A stretch of 20,200 nt of DNA, from assembly GCA_946401755.1 (NCBI GenBank), contig CAMIVH010000008.1:1-20200 (forward strand). Reading direction: 5' to 3'. Under the pieces are notes generated by a model that had not been told where the DNA came from, did not search any database, and was given only the letters and a program-made list of their open reading frames with translations. Of the stretch, positions 6,690-12,957 are shown one piece after another. The stretch is from an uncultured Caryophanales bacterium (lineage in GTDB: Bacteria; Bacillota_I; Bacilli_A; RFN20; CAG-826). Made by a program: the position numbers and the translations under genes. Positions within the stretch are counted from its first letter, which is position 1, and every line of letters begins with the position of its first letter.

Positions 6690-7703
6690 TTACATTTCTA
6701 TCGCTTTTTTGTCCGCTTCATCGAACTTTTTTAACAAATCTTCAACGGTAAGTTTTGCTTTCTCTTCCCCTCTAACATCAAAAATAATGTGGCCGGTGTG
6801 GAACATGATTAGTCTATTTCCGTATGTAATAGCGTCTTTCATGTTATGGGTAATCATTAATGTTGTCATTTGGTTTTCTTTAACAATTTTGTCTGTTAGT
6901 TCCAAAACCTTTTTCGCTGTCTTTGGATCAAGGGCAGCGGTATGTTCGTCTAATAAAAGAATTTGCTTTGTTAAGTCAAACTGACGAATCTTCTTATCAA
7001 ATTCATCGTAGGCGTCCGCGAGGGCTTGACGTTTTTCCTTAAAGGATAAGGATTTATCTTTTTTAATTGAGGCTTTCTTGTTCTTATATTCCGCTAAAGC
7101 AGGTTTATAGACGCTCTCAAACTCTTTTTTAGCGACTTCATGGTCTTTTTCACAGAAGGTGATGTAATCCTTCTTAACGGTCTTATGCGTTGGTTTATTA
7201 CGCATTGTGGCCATTAACAAAGTTAAAGCTTGTCTTTGACCACCACTCATGACGCCAACTTTTTGATTCAATCTAGTTTCTAATCCTAGATCAAATCTCT
7301 CAAGTTCGTGAATGAATTCTTTTTTATGAGATTTCTTAAAGCCCCAAAGGAATGGAGAGTGTTTTCTACCACGTCTATAGGCAATTTCTAAATTCTCGAT
7401 AACAGACATTTCACCACATGTACCCATCATTGGATCTTGGAAAACGTGACCGAAATAGGCTGCACGTTGATGTTCATCCATCTTAGTGATATCAACATTA
7501 TTTAATAAGACTTGTCCTGAATCTGGTTTAAGGACACCAGTGAGGATATTCATCGTGGTACTTTTACCAGAACCATTACTACCGATGATGGTAACAAATT
7601 CACCACTTTCGATTTGTAAATTAACATGGTCAAGGGCCACTCTTAAGTCTTCTTTATTGCCAGTGAGGTTGAATGTTTTGGTAACGTTTCTGAGTTCTAA
7701 CAT
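6690..7703 (-). CDS. ABC transporter ATPase of an amino-acid-type importer, with a long insertion
   Basis: This 337-residue protein is the nucleotide-binding subunit of the operon (COG1101 type). Walker A GSNGSGKS is at 41-48, the Q-loop VFQDP is at 87-91 (Gln89), the signature MSGGQRQALTLLMATM is at 152-167, Walker B ILLLDEHTAALDP is at 248-260 (Glu253), and the switch His286 lies in MITHNMKD. All motifs are intact. Between signature helix and Walker B, where about 20 residues are usual, there are roughly 75-80 extra ones (about 168-246). They are Lys/Glu-rich and look helical or coiled-coil. Removing them leaves about 260 residues, the normal size. The reading frame is continuous. The start at 7703 has GAAGGAGG upstream and lies 2 nt after the permease stop. 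It is last in the operon; only a weak hairpin (6670-6682) follows. Confidence 0.93.
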   Translation of the reverse strand: MLELRNVTKTFNLTGNKEDLRVALDHVNLQIESGEFVTIIGSNGSGKSTTMNILTGVLKPDSGQVLLNNVDITKMDEHQRAAYFGHVFQDPMMGTCGEMSVIENLEIAYRRGRKHSPFLWGFKKSHKKEFIHELERFDLGLETRLNQKVGVMSGGQRQALTLLMATMRNKPTHKTVKKDYITFCEKDHEVAKKEFESVYKPALAEYKNKKASIKKDKSLSFKEKRQALADAYDEFDKKIRQFDLTKQILLLDEHTAALDPKTAKKVLELTDKIVKENQMTTLMITHNMKDAITYGNRLIMFHTGHIIFDVRGEEKAKLTVEDLLKKFDEADKKAIEM

Positions 7704-7705
7704 AA

Positions 7706-8680
7706 TTATTCAGCCTCCTTCTTTTTCTTTCTAACAAACAACTTTTTAAAGAATCTCTTTATAGGCGGTGAAATTCGCGCCCAAAGTTTTAAGATTGCTT
7801 GCTTAATCATTGGTAGACAAAGCGCTAAAGCGATTAAGAAAGCATATAGTAATTTAGTTAAGTCTGTTGGCATCTTGAATACTTGGGTAGCAAGCATGAT
7901 GATAGCGAAGTATAGTATTGAACCTAAACTAATGGATATAAGAGCGTTTTTAAACGATCTCTTACCAAATAATGTTTCGCCAATAAGAATACTTGCTAAG
8001 CCAACAACAAGATAACCAGTTGCACCTTGTGCATTCATACCACTATCGATTTGGGCAATAAGAGCGCCTGCTAGGCCGATTAAAGCGTTACTAATGGAAA
8101 CGCATATAATTGTGGTAACTGTGGTATTAATGCCTTGTGATTTGGCCATTTTCTCATTAATACCAGTGGCACGTATGGCCATACCATATTCAGTACCAAA
8201 GAAGAAATAGGCGACCGCTAAGACTATGGCGACGATAACCGCAACTACCATTACTTGTTGCCAACCATGGAATATCTTTGGATCTAAGAAGCCAAAGATT
8301 GTTTTAGAGTTATCAATGCCGTTAATCTCTGAAGCAAAGATTCTACCATTGGCCAAGCCAAATAATAATAAGGCAATAGAACCAGAAGCGGTCATGGTGA
8401 TAATACCACTTAAAAGCTTAGGTATTTTAAGCACTCGATTTAGAAATCCAGTGATAAAACCGCACACACCACCGGCAAGCATACCGACGAATGTCGCGAT
8501 AAGAGGAGGAACGTTTTTAGTAATCATTAAGGCACAAGCTGCCCCACCGATTAATAAACTTCCTTCAGCGGTCATATCAGCGAAATCGAGTATCCTGAAT
8601 GTTAAGAATACACCTAGGGCCAATAGACAGCATGGAAGACCCATGCTTAATGTCAAACGTATTAGCTCAGTAATATCCAT
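7706..8680 (-). CDS. ABC transporter permease (BPD_transp_2 type, COG4120)
   Basis: The 324-residue integral membrane protein has about eight predicted helices and ends in a strongly basic cytosolic tail (KKLFVRKKKKEAE). It carries the family's SLLIGGAACALM segment near residues 40-51, TEYGMAIRATGINEKMAKSQGI, which resembles the ATPase-contact loop of this permease class, and GATGYLVVGLASILIGETLF. It forms the transmembrane path with the ATPase encoded 2 nt downstream and receives substrate from the lipoprotein encoded just upstream; it probably works as a homodimer. The start at 8680 follows the lipoprotein stop by 2 nt with only a weak AAAGAAG ribosome site, suggesting translational coupling. 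Substrate: aromatic amino acid, inferred from the leader at 9692-9856. Confidence 0.92.
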   Translation of the reverse strand: MDITELIRLTLSMGLPCCLLALGVFLTFRILDFADMTAEGSLLIGGAACALMITKNVPPLIATFVGMLAGGVCGFITGFLNRVLKIPKLLSGIITMTASGSIALLLFGLANGRIFASEINGIDNSKTIFGFLDPKIFHGWQQVMVVAVIVAIVLAVAYFFFGTEYGMAIRATGINEKMAKSQGINTTVTTIICVSISNALIGLAGALIAQIDSGMNAQGATGYLVVGLASILIGETLFGKRSFKNALISISLGSILYFAIIMLATQVFKMPTDLTKLLYAFLIALALCLPMIKQAILKLWARISPPIKRFFKKLFVRKKKKEAE

Positions 8681-8682
8681 GT

Positions 8683-9663
8683 TTATTTAGCTTCTTTCCA
8701 AGGGAATTCTGATGGTAAGTCTTCAGTTTTAAAACCAGCGTCTTCTAAATTCTTTTTACTGAATGTGTAAGAACATGTATCTGCAGTGTTGAAGAAGACT
8801 GGGATATCTTTAACAGCGGTGCCTTTTAAGATCCTAGCCGCTAATTCAGCAGTCTTAACACCTAAATCATAGTAGGAGATGGAAACAGTAACTTGACCAC
8901 CATCAAGCATACCTTCTTCACCAACGATGACTAATGTTTTATTTTGTCCTAAACCATCTTTGACTTTAGCCATATTGCTCGCGACAGTGTTATCGGTTGG
9001 AATCCAAATAGCATCAACTTGAGCGGCTAAATCAGCAATATTTGTTTTGATTGTGAATTGGTCAACACATGTTTTAGTGACAACTTCTAAGCCTTCAGCT
9101 TGTGCAACTTCTGCTGCCATTTCTGCTTGAACACGTGAATTTTGTTCATTAGCGCAGTAGAAGATACCTAACTTTTTGGCGTCTGGAATCATTTTCTTTG
9201 TTAATTTAATTTGATTGCCTAATGCTTCTTCTGGTTGAAGGTCACTTGTACCAGTAACGAAACCTTCTGGAGCATTATTGTCTTTTAATAAGCCCGCACC
9301 AACAGGATCTGTAACAGCAGTGAATAGTAATGGAGTTTTAGAACCAATATTTTCTTGAGCTGCTTTTAAGGCTGTCGCACATGGAGTAGCAATCGCTAAA
9401 TTAAGTTTGTGCTTTTTACTCGCCATACCTTTGGCTAATGTGGAGTTAGTAGCAGCGGTTGCTTTAGCGTTTTGAATATCAAGTTTTAAATCGCCAAAGC
9501 CTGCATCTTTAAGACCTTGAATAAAGCCTTCTCTTGCATTATCCAACGCTGCGAATTCACCGAATTGGAGAATACCAATGTCAGCACTTTCGGTTGAACA
9601 GCCTGTCATCATTAATGGTGTAAGCATAAGTGGTAAGAGCGTTAATAATTTTCCTTTTTTCAT
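8683..9663 (-). CDS. ABC transporter substrate-binding lipoprotein (ABC_sub_bind, COG2984; TrpX-like)
   Basis: The 326-residue product begins with a lipoprotein signal (MKKGKLLTLLPLMLTPLMMTGC), so Cys22 would be lipidated and the protein tethered outside the cell. The rest matches PF04392: IGILQFGEFAALDNAREGFIQGL, IATPCATALKAAQ, PLLFTAVTDPVGAGLL, GVFYC-like LGIFYCANEQNSRVQ, IWIPTDNTV and VSISYYDLGVKTAELAARIL. The family includes streptococcal TrpX, a tryptophan importer component. It is the first gene of the operon; the start at 9663 has AAGGAGG (9673-9679) 9 nt upstream. Expression is predicted to be set by the attenuator just before it, whose leader peptide is rich in Tyr and Phe codons, so tyrosine (or aromatic amino acids) is the likely ligand; this is inference. 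Confidence 0.93.
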   Translation of the reverse strand: MKKGKLLTLLPLMLTPLMMTGCSTESADIGILQFGEFAALDNAREGFIQGLKDAGFGDLKLDIQNAKATAATNSTLAKGMASKKHKLNLAIATPCATALKAAQENIGSKTPLLFTAVTDPVGAGLLKDNNAPEGFVTGTSDLQPEEALGNQIKLTKKMIPDAKKLGIFYCANEQNSRVQAEMAAEVAQAEGLEVVTKTCVDQFTIKTNIADLAAQVDAIWIPTDNTVASNMAKVKDGLGQNKTLVIVGEEGMLDGGQVTVSISYYDLGVKTAELAARILKGTAVKDIPVFFNTADTCSYTFSKKNLEDAGFKTEDLPSEFPWKEAK

Positions 9664-9691
9664 TTTATTTGTCCTCCTTAATGAAATAAAA

Positions 9692-9717
9692 AATTGGTGT
9701 CCTGTTTGGCACCAATT
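9692..9717 (-). terminator. Attenuator terminator upstream of the ABC operon
   Basis: Read on the minus strand, AATTGGTG (9717-9710), a 10-nt loop and CACCAATT (9699-9692) form a perfect 8-bp stem followed by TTTTATTT. It sits 13 nt before the ribosome site of the first gene, so it must be conditional. Its 5' arm is shared with the antiterminator. Confidence 0.9.
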
Positions 9718-9810
9718 AATAATTCATTTCTTTTTTATTACCAGTGCCATTGATTAAGTCCTTGTAATCAATAACACCTTAATAGCTAAAAGGCCAAGAT
9801 TATTGATTAC
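9707..9810 (-). promoter_or_regulatory. Three-way alternative-helix attenuator (helices A, B and antiterminator)
   Basis: Read on the minus strand. Helix A pairs GTAATCAATAA (9810-9800) with TTATTGATTAC (9774-9764), 11 bp perfect. Helix B pairs GGTGTTATTGATT (9778-9766) with AATCAATGGCACT (9755-9743), 13 bp with a few G-U. The antiterminator pairs TGGCACTGGTAATAA (9749-9735) with TTATTAATTGGTGCCA (9722-9707), 15 bp with one bulge, and swallows the terminator's 5' arm. A excludes B, B excludes the antiterminator, and the antiterminator excludes the terminator. The 5' strand of A is the last codons and stop of the leader peptide, so ribosome position decides the outcome. Confidence 0.82.
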
Positions 9811-9856
9811 CTCTTGGATAATAGTAGCTATAAAAGTAATAAAATGCTCTTTTCAT
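9800..9856 (-). CDS. Tyr/Phe-rich leader peptide, MKRAFYYFYSYYYPRGNQ
   Basis: An 18-codon open frame starts at ATG 9856 and stops with TAA at 9802-9800. Codons 5-13 read F-Y-Y-F-Y-S-Y-Y-Y: six Tyr and two Phe in nine. It lies in the untranslated leader of the aromatic-type ABC transporter operon, and its last codons and stop form the 5' arm of helix A. That is the arrangement of amino-acid-operon attenuation peptides such as those of pheA or trp in enteric bacteria. It presumably has no function beyond being translated: slow decoding of Tyr codons signals tyrosine shortage. The ribosome site is weak (AAG about 9 nt upstream). The start also lies in the loop of a possible hairpin, AAGTAA (9866-9861) with TTACTT (9839-9834). 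Confidence 0.8.
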   Translation of the reverse strand: MKRAFYYFYSYYYPRGNQ

Positions 9857-9907
9857 AATTTTACTTGGCTATAAGTTTAGCACTATCAAATAATATCGCA
9901 ACAAAAA

Positions 9908-9952
9908 ATTTTATCTTCACTAATTCTTGAGACAATTTAAGTTTATTGTCAA
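9908..9952 (-). promoter_or_regulatory. Promoter region of the ABC transporter operon, with inverted repeat
   Basis: Two overlapping sigma-A-type candidates lie on the minus strand. One is TTGTCT (9930-9935), 16 nt, TAAAAT (9908-9913), which would start at about 9901. The other is TTGACA (9947-9952), 18 nt, AAGAAT (9923-9928). Both -35 boxes lie on the arms of an inverted repeat, GACAAT-N8-ATTGTC (9931-9950), a possible operator. The leader RNA would be about 240 nt. Confidence 0.5.
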
Positions 9953-9987
9953 AAACTATTGATATATGCGCGCAAATAAAAATGGGG

Positions 9988-10003
9988 AACCGAGAGAGCG
10001 GTT
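9988..10003 (-). terminator. Weak terminator after the luxC-like gene
   Basis: On the minus strand AACCG-CTCTCT-CGGTT is followed, 5 nt later, by TTTTTATTT. It is only 5 bp with a gap before the U tract, but is well placed 13 nt after the stop at 10017. Confidence 0.55.
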
Positions 10004-10016
10004 TGCATGAATCTGG

Positions 10017-11282
10017 CTATTTTATAGTTTCCACTATTCTGATGTAACGGCGTAAAGCATATTCGCCATCATGACTTTCGCCCGCTAGCATTCTAGAGTT
10101 ATCGCCTAAAGCGGTTATTCTTACTGCGCCTGCTTTGGCTAATAAGGAAACGATATCTTCTTTGCCTTTTAGATTTTTATTAATAGAAATAGTTTGTAAG
10201 AGATTTTTATTTGGTTTTAAGACATTTACTATATCTTCTTTCTTAAGCGCTTTAATCCAAATGTTTTGGAATAGATATGATAATTCTAGTTTGTTATCTT
10301 CTTTAACAACGATAGAAACACCACTGTCCTTATAGATATTATTTAAGTTACCTTCTAGTTCATCGTTATATAACATAAGTGAATTCTTAGCCTTTATAGT
10401 TAAAGGTAAGGTATTCATAGATTTACTAACTTTAGCGAATATTGGTAAAACTCTTTTAGCCAAGCTATGTAGTTCTTCTTTACTATCAGTGTTCACATAG
10501 ATGCCTTGAGAGGAAGAACAGAATAATTGATTAGATAAGCAGATGGATTTACAGAGGTCTTCAATCTCTTCGTTAGTGACACCACTATCGACATAACTAA
10601 AGGAGATTTTGTGACCCCAAGAAATAATTGAAGAATGGATGTCAACGAATGATCTAGCCGCTCTTTGAGCTTCATCTCCACCCCACACAATTGTGGCGTC
10701 CGCCATATTGGATAATTGTTTAATTGTTTCTACTTCTGTACTAGGAACATCAAAGACGTAAACATAGTCTTTTAATACTGGAGCTTCTTTGATTAGTTCT
10801 TTTAGTAAAAGAATAGATAAGCCATTATCGCCAGTAGGAAGCTTTAAGATGTTGATATTACCCACAAGGAGACCTTCCACTACGCTATAGGCTGGTAAAA
10901 GATCAACATTACCCGCGGCAATATGGAATAAGATACCTAAAGGTTCATAATAACGGTTATTATTTTCATCTAATGAAAGCACACCATTTTTTAAGTCACC
11001 TAGTTCAATATCAATCTTCTTTATCAATCCTTCTTTAGAAAAGACTTTCGCGTATCTTTCTAAAGATGAATATGGCATATTAAGGGCTTTTAGTAATGGT
11101 AAAGCAATATCATCAAACTCATGATTAATCACTCTTTGATAGAGTTTATCGCAAGCGTCAATCACGGTTAGATAGGAAAGTGTTTCTTTATTTTGCAAAG
11201 TTAAATACATATCTTCTTTTAAAGAAGAAATTAATTCCGCTTGTTTCTCATTAGGATATATTTCACCTTTATATAAAATCAT
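10017..11282 (-). CDS. luxC: LuxC-like acyl-CoA / acyl-protein reductase
   Basis: The 421-residue protein belongs to PF05893. Members reduce an enzyme-bound acyl thioester to an aldehyde with NADPH and are distant relatives of aldehyde dehydrogenases. Seen here: YYEPLGILFHIAAGNVDLLPAYSVVEGLLVGNINILKLPT (111-150, the nucleotide-binding part, split here only for description), ATIVWGGDEAQRAAR (196-210) and the catalytic-Cys motif NQLFCSSSQGIYV (251-263; Cys255). The usual CSSPQ is CSSSQ here. It is cytosolic. The start at 11282 overlaps the luxE-like stop by 4 bp (ATGA) and has AAAGGAG, so the two are translated together and likely form one complex, as LuxE and LuxC do. The acyl substrate is unknown; no luciferase or LuxD is nearby. 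Confidence 0.9.
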   Translation of the reverse strand: MILYKGEIYPNEKQAELISSLKEDMYLTLQNKETLSYLTVIDACDKLYQRVINHEFDDIALPLLKALNMPYSSLERYAKVFSKEGLIKKIDIELGDLKNGVLSLDENNNRYYEPLGILFHIAAGNVDLLPAYSVVEGLLVGNINILKLPTGDNGLSILLLKELIKEAPVLKDYVYVFDVPSTEVETIKQLSNMADATIVWGGDEAQRAARSFVDIHSSIISWGHKISFSYVDSGVTNEEIEDLCKSICLSNQLFCSSSQGIYVNTDSKEELHSLAKRVLPIFAKVSKSMNTLPLTIKAKNSLMLYNDELEGNLNNIYKDSGVSIVVKEDNKLELSYLFQNIWIKALKKEDIVNVLKPNKNLLQTISINKNLKGKEDIVSLLAKAGAVRITALGDNSRMLAGESHDGEYALRRYIRIVETIK

Positions 11283-12400
11283 GATTTATCTCCTTTTAAG
11301 AGTTCTTCTGCCCCAGCGGCGCAGGTCTTAATATCTTCAATACCACTTCTACCTAGTATCTCTAAGTACATGGATTTTTCTCCACATGGACAACTTTCTT
11401 CATGCAAGATACCTAAATCATCAGTCATGATAGATAGAATAGGCGTACCCACACTCATGGGGGTTAATAGATTAATTAAACCCACTTGTCCTGGTTTAAC
11501 AGGTTTAAGTGTTTCAACATCTCTAATGATGATTCTAGCGTAGTTAGGAATATGGAAATGATGGTAACGGCAATCCGTATATAGAATAGGATGCTCAACC
11601 GCTCCAAAGAATTCAAAGATATGTTTATCATCAATACCTAAGACTTCATACGCTAAATCATAGAAGACTTGTTTATCGACTTTTTCTTTATAGAAAGATT
11701 TCCATCCACCACCTAAGGAGATAATTGATCCTTTAGGTAGTTTTAACTTTATTCCTTTAGCTTTCATTTGTTCTAAAAGGAAATATGTATAAGCAGGGAA
11801 ACCTAATGTTCTAATTGGTGTTTTTCCTTTGGAATATTTAATGAACTTTGCTTCTAAATTATCTAAATCAACTTTATAACCATCTTTTGTCCATCTGATC
11901 GCGTAATCTTTACTCAAAGCAGGAGATACGAAGGTAAAGCCATGCGCGGTCTTGGCAATGGCTTTATCGTTACCTTTATGTGGTTCGTAACCAAAGACGA
12001 TATATCGATGTGGTTTAATAGACCATAAATGATGATAAGAGAACACTCTTCTCACCATGCCCCAGCCTCTTAATAAATCAGTAAATGTTAGTCCAATAAG
12101 AGAAACATTCTTACCAGATGTACCACTGGAGGTGGCTTTAACCCAGTAACGGTTATTCTTTAACGATAAAAGATTATGGTGTTTGAAATATAAAGTGGGT
12201 ATAGGAGGAATCTTTTCTAAATCGTCATATGAGTTAATATCTTCAGGCGAGAAGTTCATCCTATCAAGAAGAGCTTTATAATCCTTATTATGTTTATAGT
12301 GAAATAAACAATTTTCTTTCATCGCAAGATAAAACAAATTGTCATCTAGACTATATATTTTCTTTTTCCTAGTTCTAAACAAGGAAGACATTTTACTCAT
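11279..12400 (-). CDS. luxE: LuxE-like acyl-protein synthetase
   Basis: The 373-residue product is of the LuxE family (PF04443), adenylate-forming enzymes that activate a carboxylic acid with ATP, hold it on a C-terminal Cys and hand it to LuxC. Seen here: the ATP loop ATSSGTSGK (89-97), SLGGGWK (228-234), FGAVEHPILYTDCRYHHFHIP (265-285), TDDLG (326-330), CPCG (337-340) and LGRSGIEDIK (349-358). Cys360, 14 residues from the end, sits where LuxE carries its acyl group. Length matches characterised LuxE. There is no good Shine-Dalgarno at ATG 12400 (a second ATG is at 12391). ssrA and its terminator lie only 60 nt upstream, so transcription comes either from a promoter overlapping that terminator or from read-through. 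Confidence 0.9.
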   Translation of the reverse strand: MSKMSSLFRTRKKKIYSLDDNLFYLAMKENCLFHYKHNKDYKALLDRMNFSPEDINSYDDLEKIPPIPTLYFKHHNLLSLKNNRYWVKATSSGTSGKNVSLIGLTFTDLLRGWGMVRRVFSYHHLWSIKPHRYIVFGYEPHKGNDKAIAKTAHGFTFVSPALSKDYAIRWTKDGYKVDLDNLEAKFIKYSKGKTPIRTLGFPAYTYFLLEQMKAKGIKLKLPKGSIISLGGGWKSFYKEKVDKQVFYDLAYEVLGIDDKHIFEFFGAVEHPILYTDCRYHHFHIPNYARIIIRDVETLKPVKPGQVGLINLLTPMSVGTPILSIMTDDLGILHEESCPCGEKSMYLEILGRSGIEDIKTCAAGAEELLKGDKS

Positions 12401-12420
12401 AAGAAAAGAATACTCTATAT

Positions 12421-12447
12421 AAAATAAAAAGTCATCATTCGATGACT
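12421..12447 (-). terminator. Terminator of ssrA
   Basis: On the minus strand AGTCATC-GAAT-GATGACT, a perfect 7-bp stem, is followed by TTTTTATTTT. It starts 14 nt past the CCA end of tmRNA. The A/T-rich end merges with the upstream region of the luxE-like gene. Confidence 0.85.
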
Positions 12448-12460
12448 ATTCTATTCTCAT

Positions 12461-12854
12461 TGGTGGAGCCGAGGAGAATTGAACTCCTGTCCCAAGAAGG
12501 CTCTTCAATAACGTCTACAGTTTAGACGATATTAAGATTTAACACGCTTTCGTATATCGACTCACTAGGACGTGCGAGATAAACGGAATTTCGGCGCTAG
12601 TAACTTATCGACTCTAGGCACCTATCCTTTTGGTATGACACCCTACCCAAGCGTGAAAGGATAAAACCTTGGGGGATGCTCTGCCCGGCGCCTTGCGTCG
12701 GACCCTATGTCGGGAGCTAAATTAAGCTAAGCAGAGTTGTTGAGCTCTAGGAGCTCTCATATAACTGTTGTCAGTTATTTTTGTTTTGATGATAACGTCA
12801 TCACTCGACTGCAGTTAGAGCCTAACCATTCCTGGTCGAAACCAATACGACCCC
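12461..12854 (-). ncRNA. ssrA: tmRNA (transfer-messenger RNA)
   Basis: Both tRNA-like ends are clear. The 3' end reads AGGAG-TTCAATT-CTCCT (T arm), CGGCTCC, then ACCA with CCA encoded. The 5' end reads GGGGTCGTATTGGTTTCGACC, with the family's GGTTTCGAC block, and pairs with the 3' acceptor strand over 7 bp including G-U pairs. The 394-nt RNA with trans-translation rescues stalled ribosomes. By analogy with the AUAACU-resume context of other Firmicutes, the tag would start at GAC (12766) and read DNSYMRAPRAQQLCLA, ending at TAA 12723-12721... 12718 region by frame; it ends in LCLA rather than LAA. Frame choice is uncertain. Pseudoknot-type hairpins follow the tag, as expected. Confidence 0.95.
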
Positions 12855-12866
12855 ATGTGCGTATAT

Positions 12867-12894
12867 TTTATATTAAAGAGAATTACAAAATCAA
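12867..12894 (-). promoter_or_regulatory. Promoter of ssrA
   Basis: On the minus strand TTGATT (12889-12894), 16 nt, TATAAA (12867-12872). Transcription would start at about 12860, leaving about 6 nt of 5' leader for RNase P to remove before the mature GGGG end at 12854. Confidence 0.6.
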
Positions 12895-12904
12895 CCATAC
12901 AAAA

Positions 12905-12929
12905 ACCAGGTACGCTCAGCGCACCTGGT
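12905..12929 (-). terminator. Strong terminator after the GH3 / membrane protein operon
   Basis: On the minus strand ACCAGGTGCGC-TGA-GCGTACCTGGT is an 11-bp stem with one G-U pair and a 3-nt loop, followed by TTTTG. It lies 29 nt past the stop at 12958 and isolates the operon from ssrA. Confidence 0.88.
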
Positions 12930-12957
12930 ATTGTTTATACTCGAGGTATATGTTTAA

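Noticed and set aside
7000..7202. Intein or mobile insertion in the ABC ATPase.
   Set aside because: The segment is too short and lacks intein splice residues (N-terminal Cys/Ser with C-terminal His-Asn), and there are no flanking repeats.
8226..8690. A 154-codon plus-strand open frame.
   Set aside because: It lies entirely antisense to the permease gene, whose family match is strong; this is a shadow of its codon bias.
9735..9755. T-box riboswitch, because TGGCAC resembles the UGGNACC bulge and such operons often have T-boxes.
   Set aside because: The 14-nt T-box consensus is absent, and the TGGCAC stretch is fully paired in the antiterminator, not bulged. The Tyr-rich leader peptide explains the region better.
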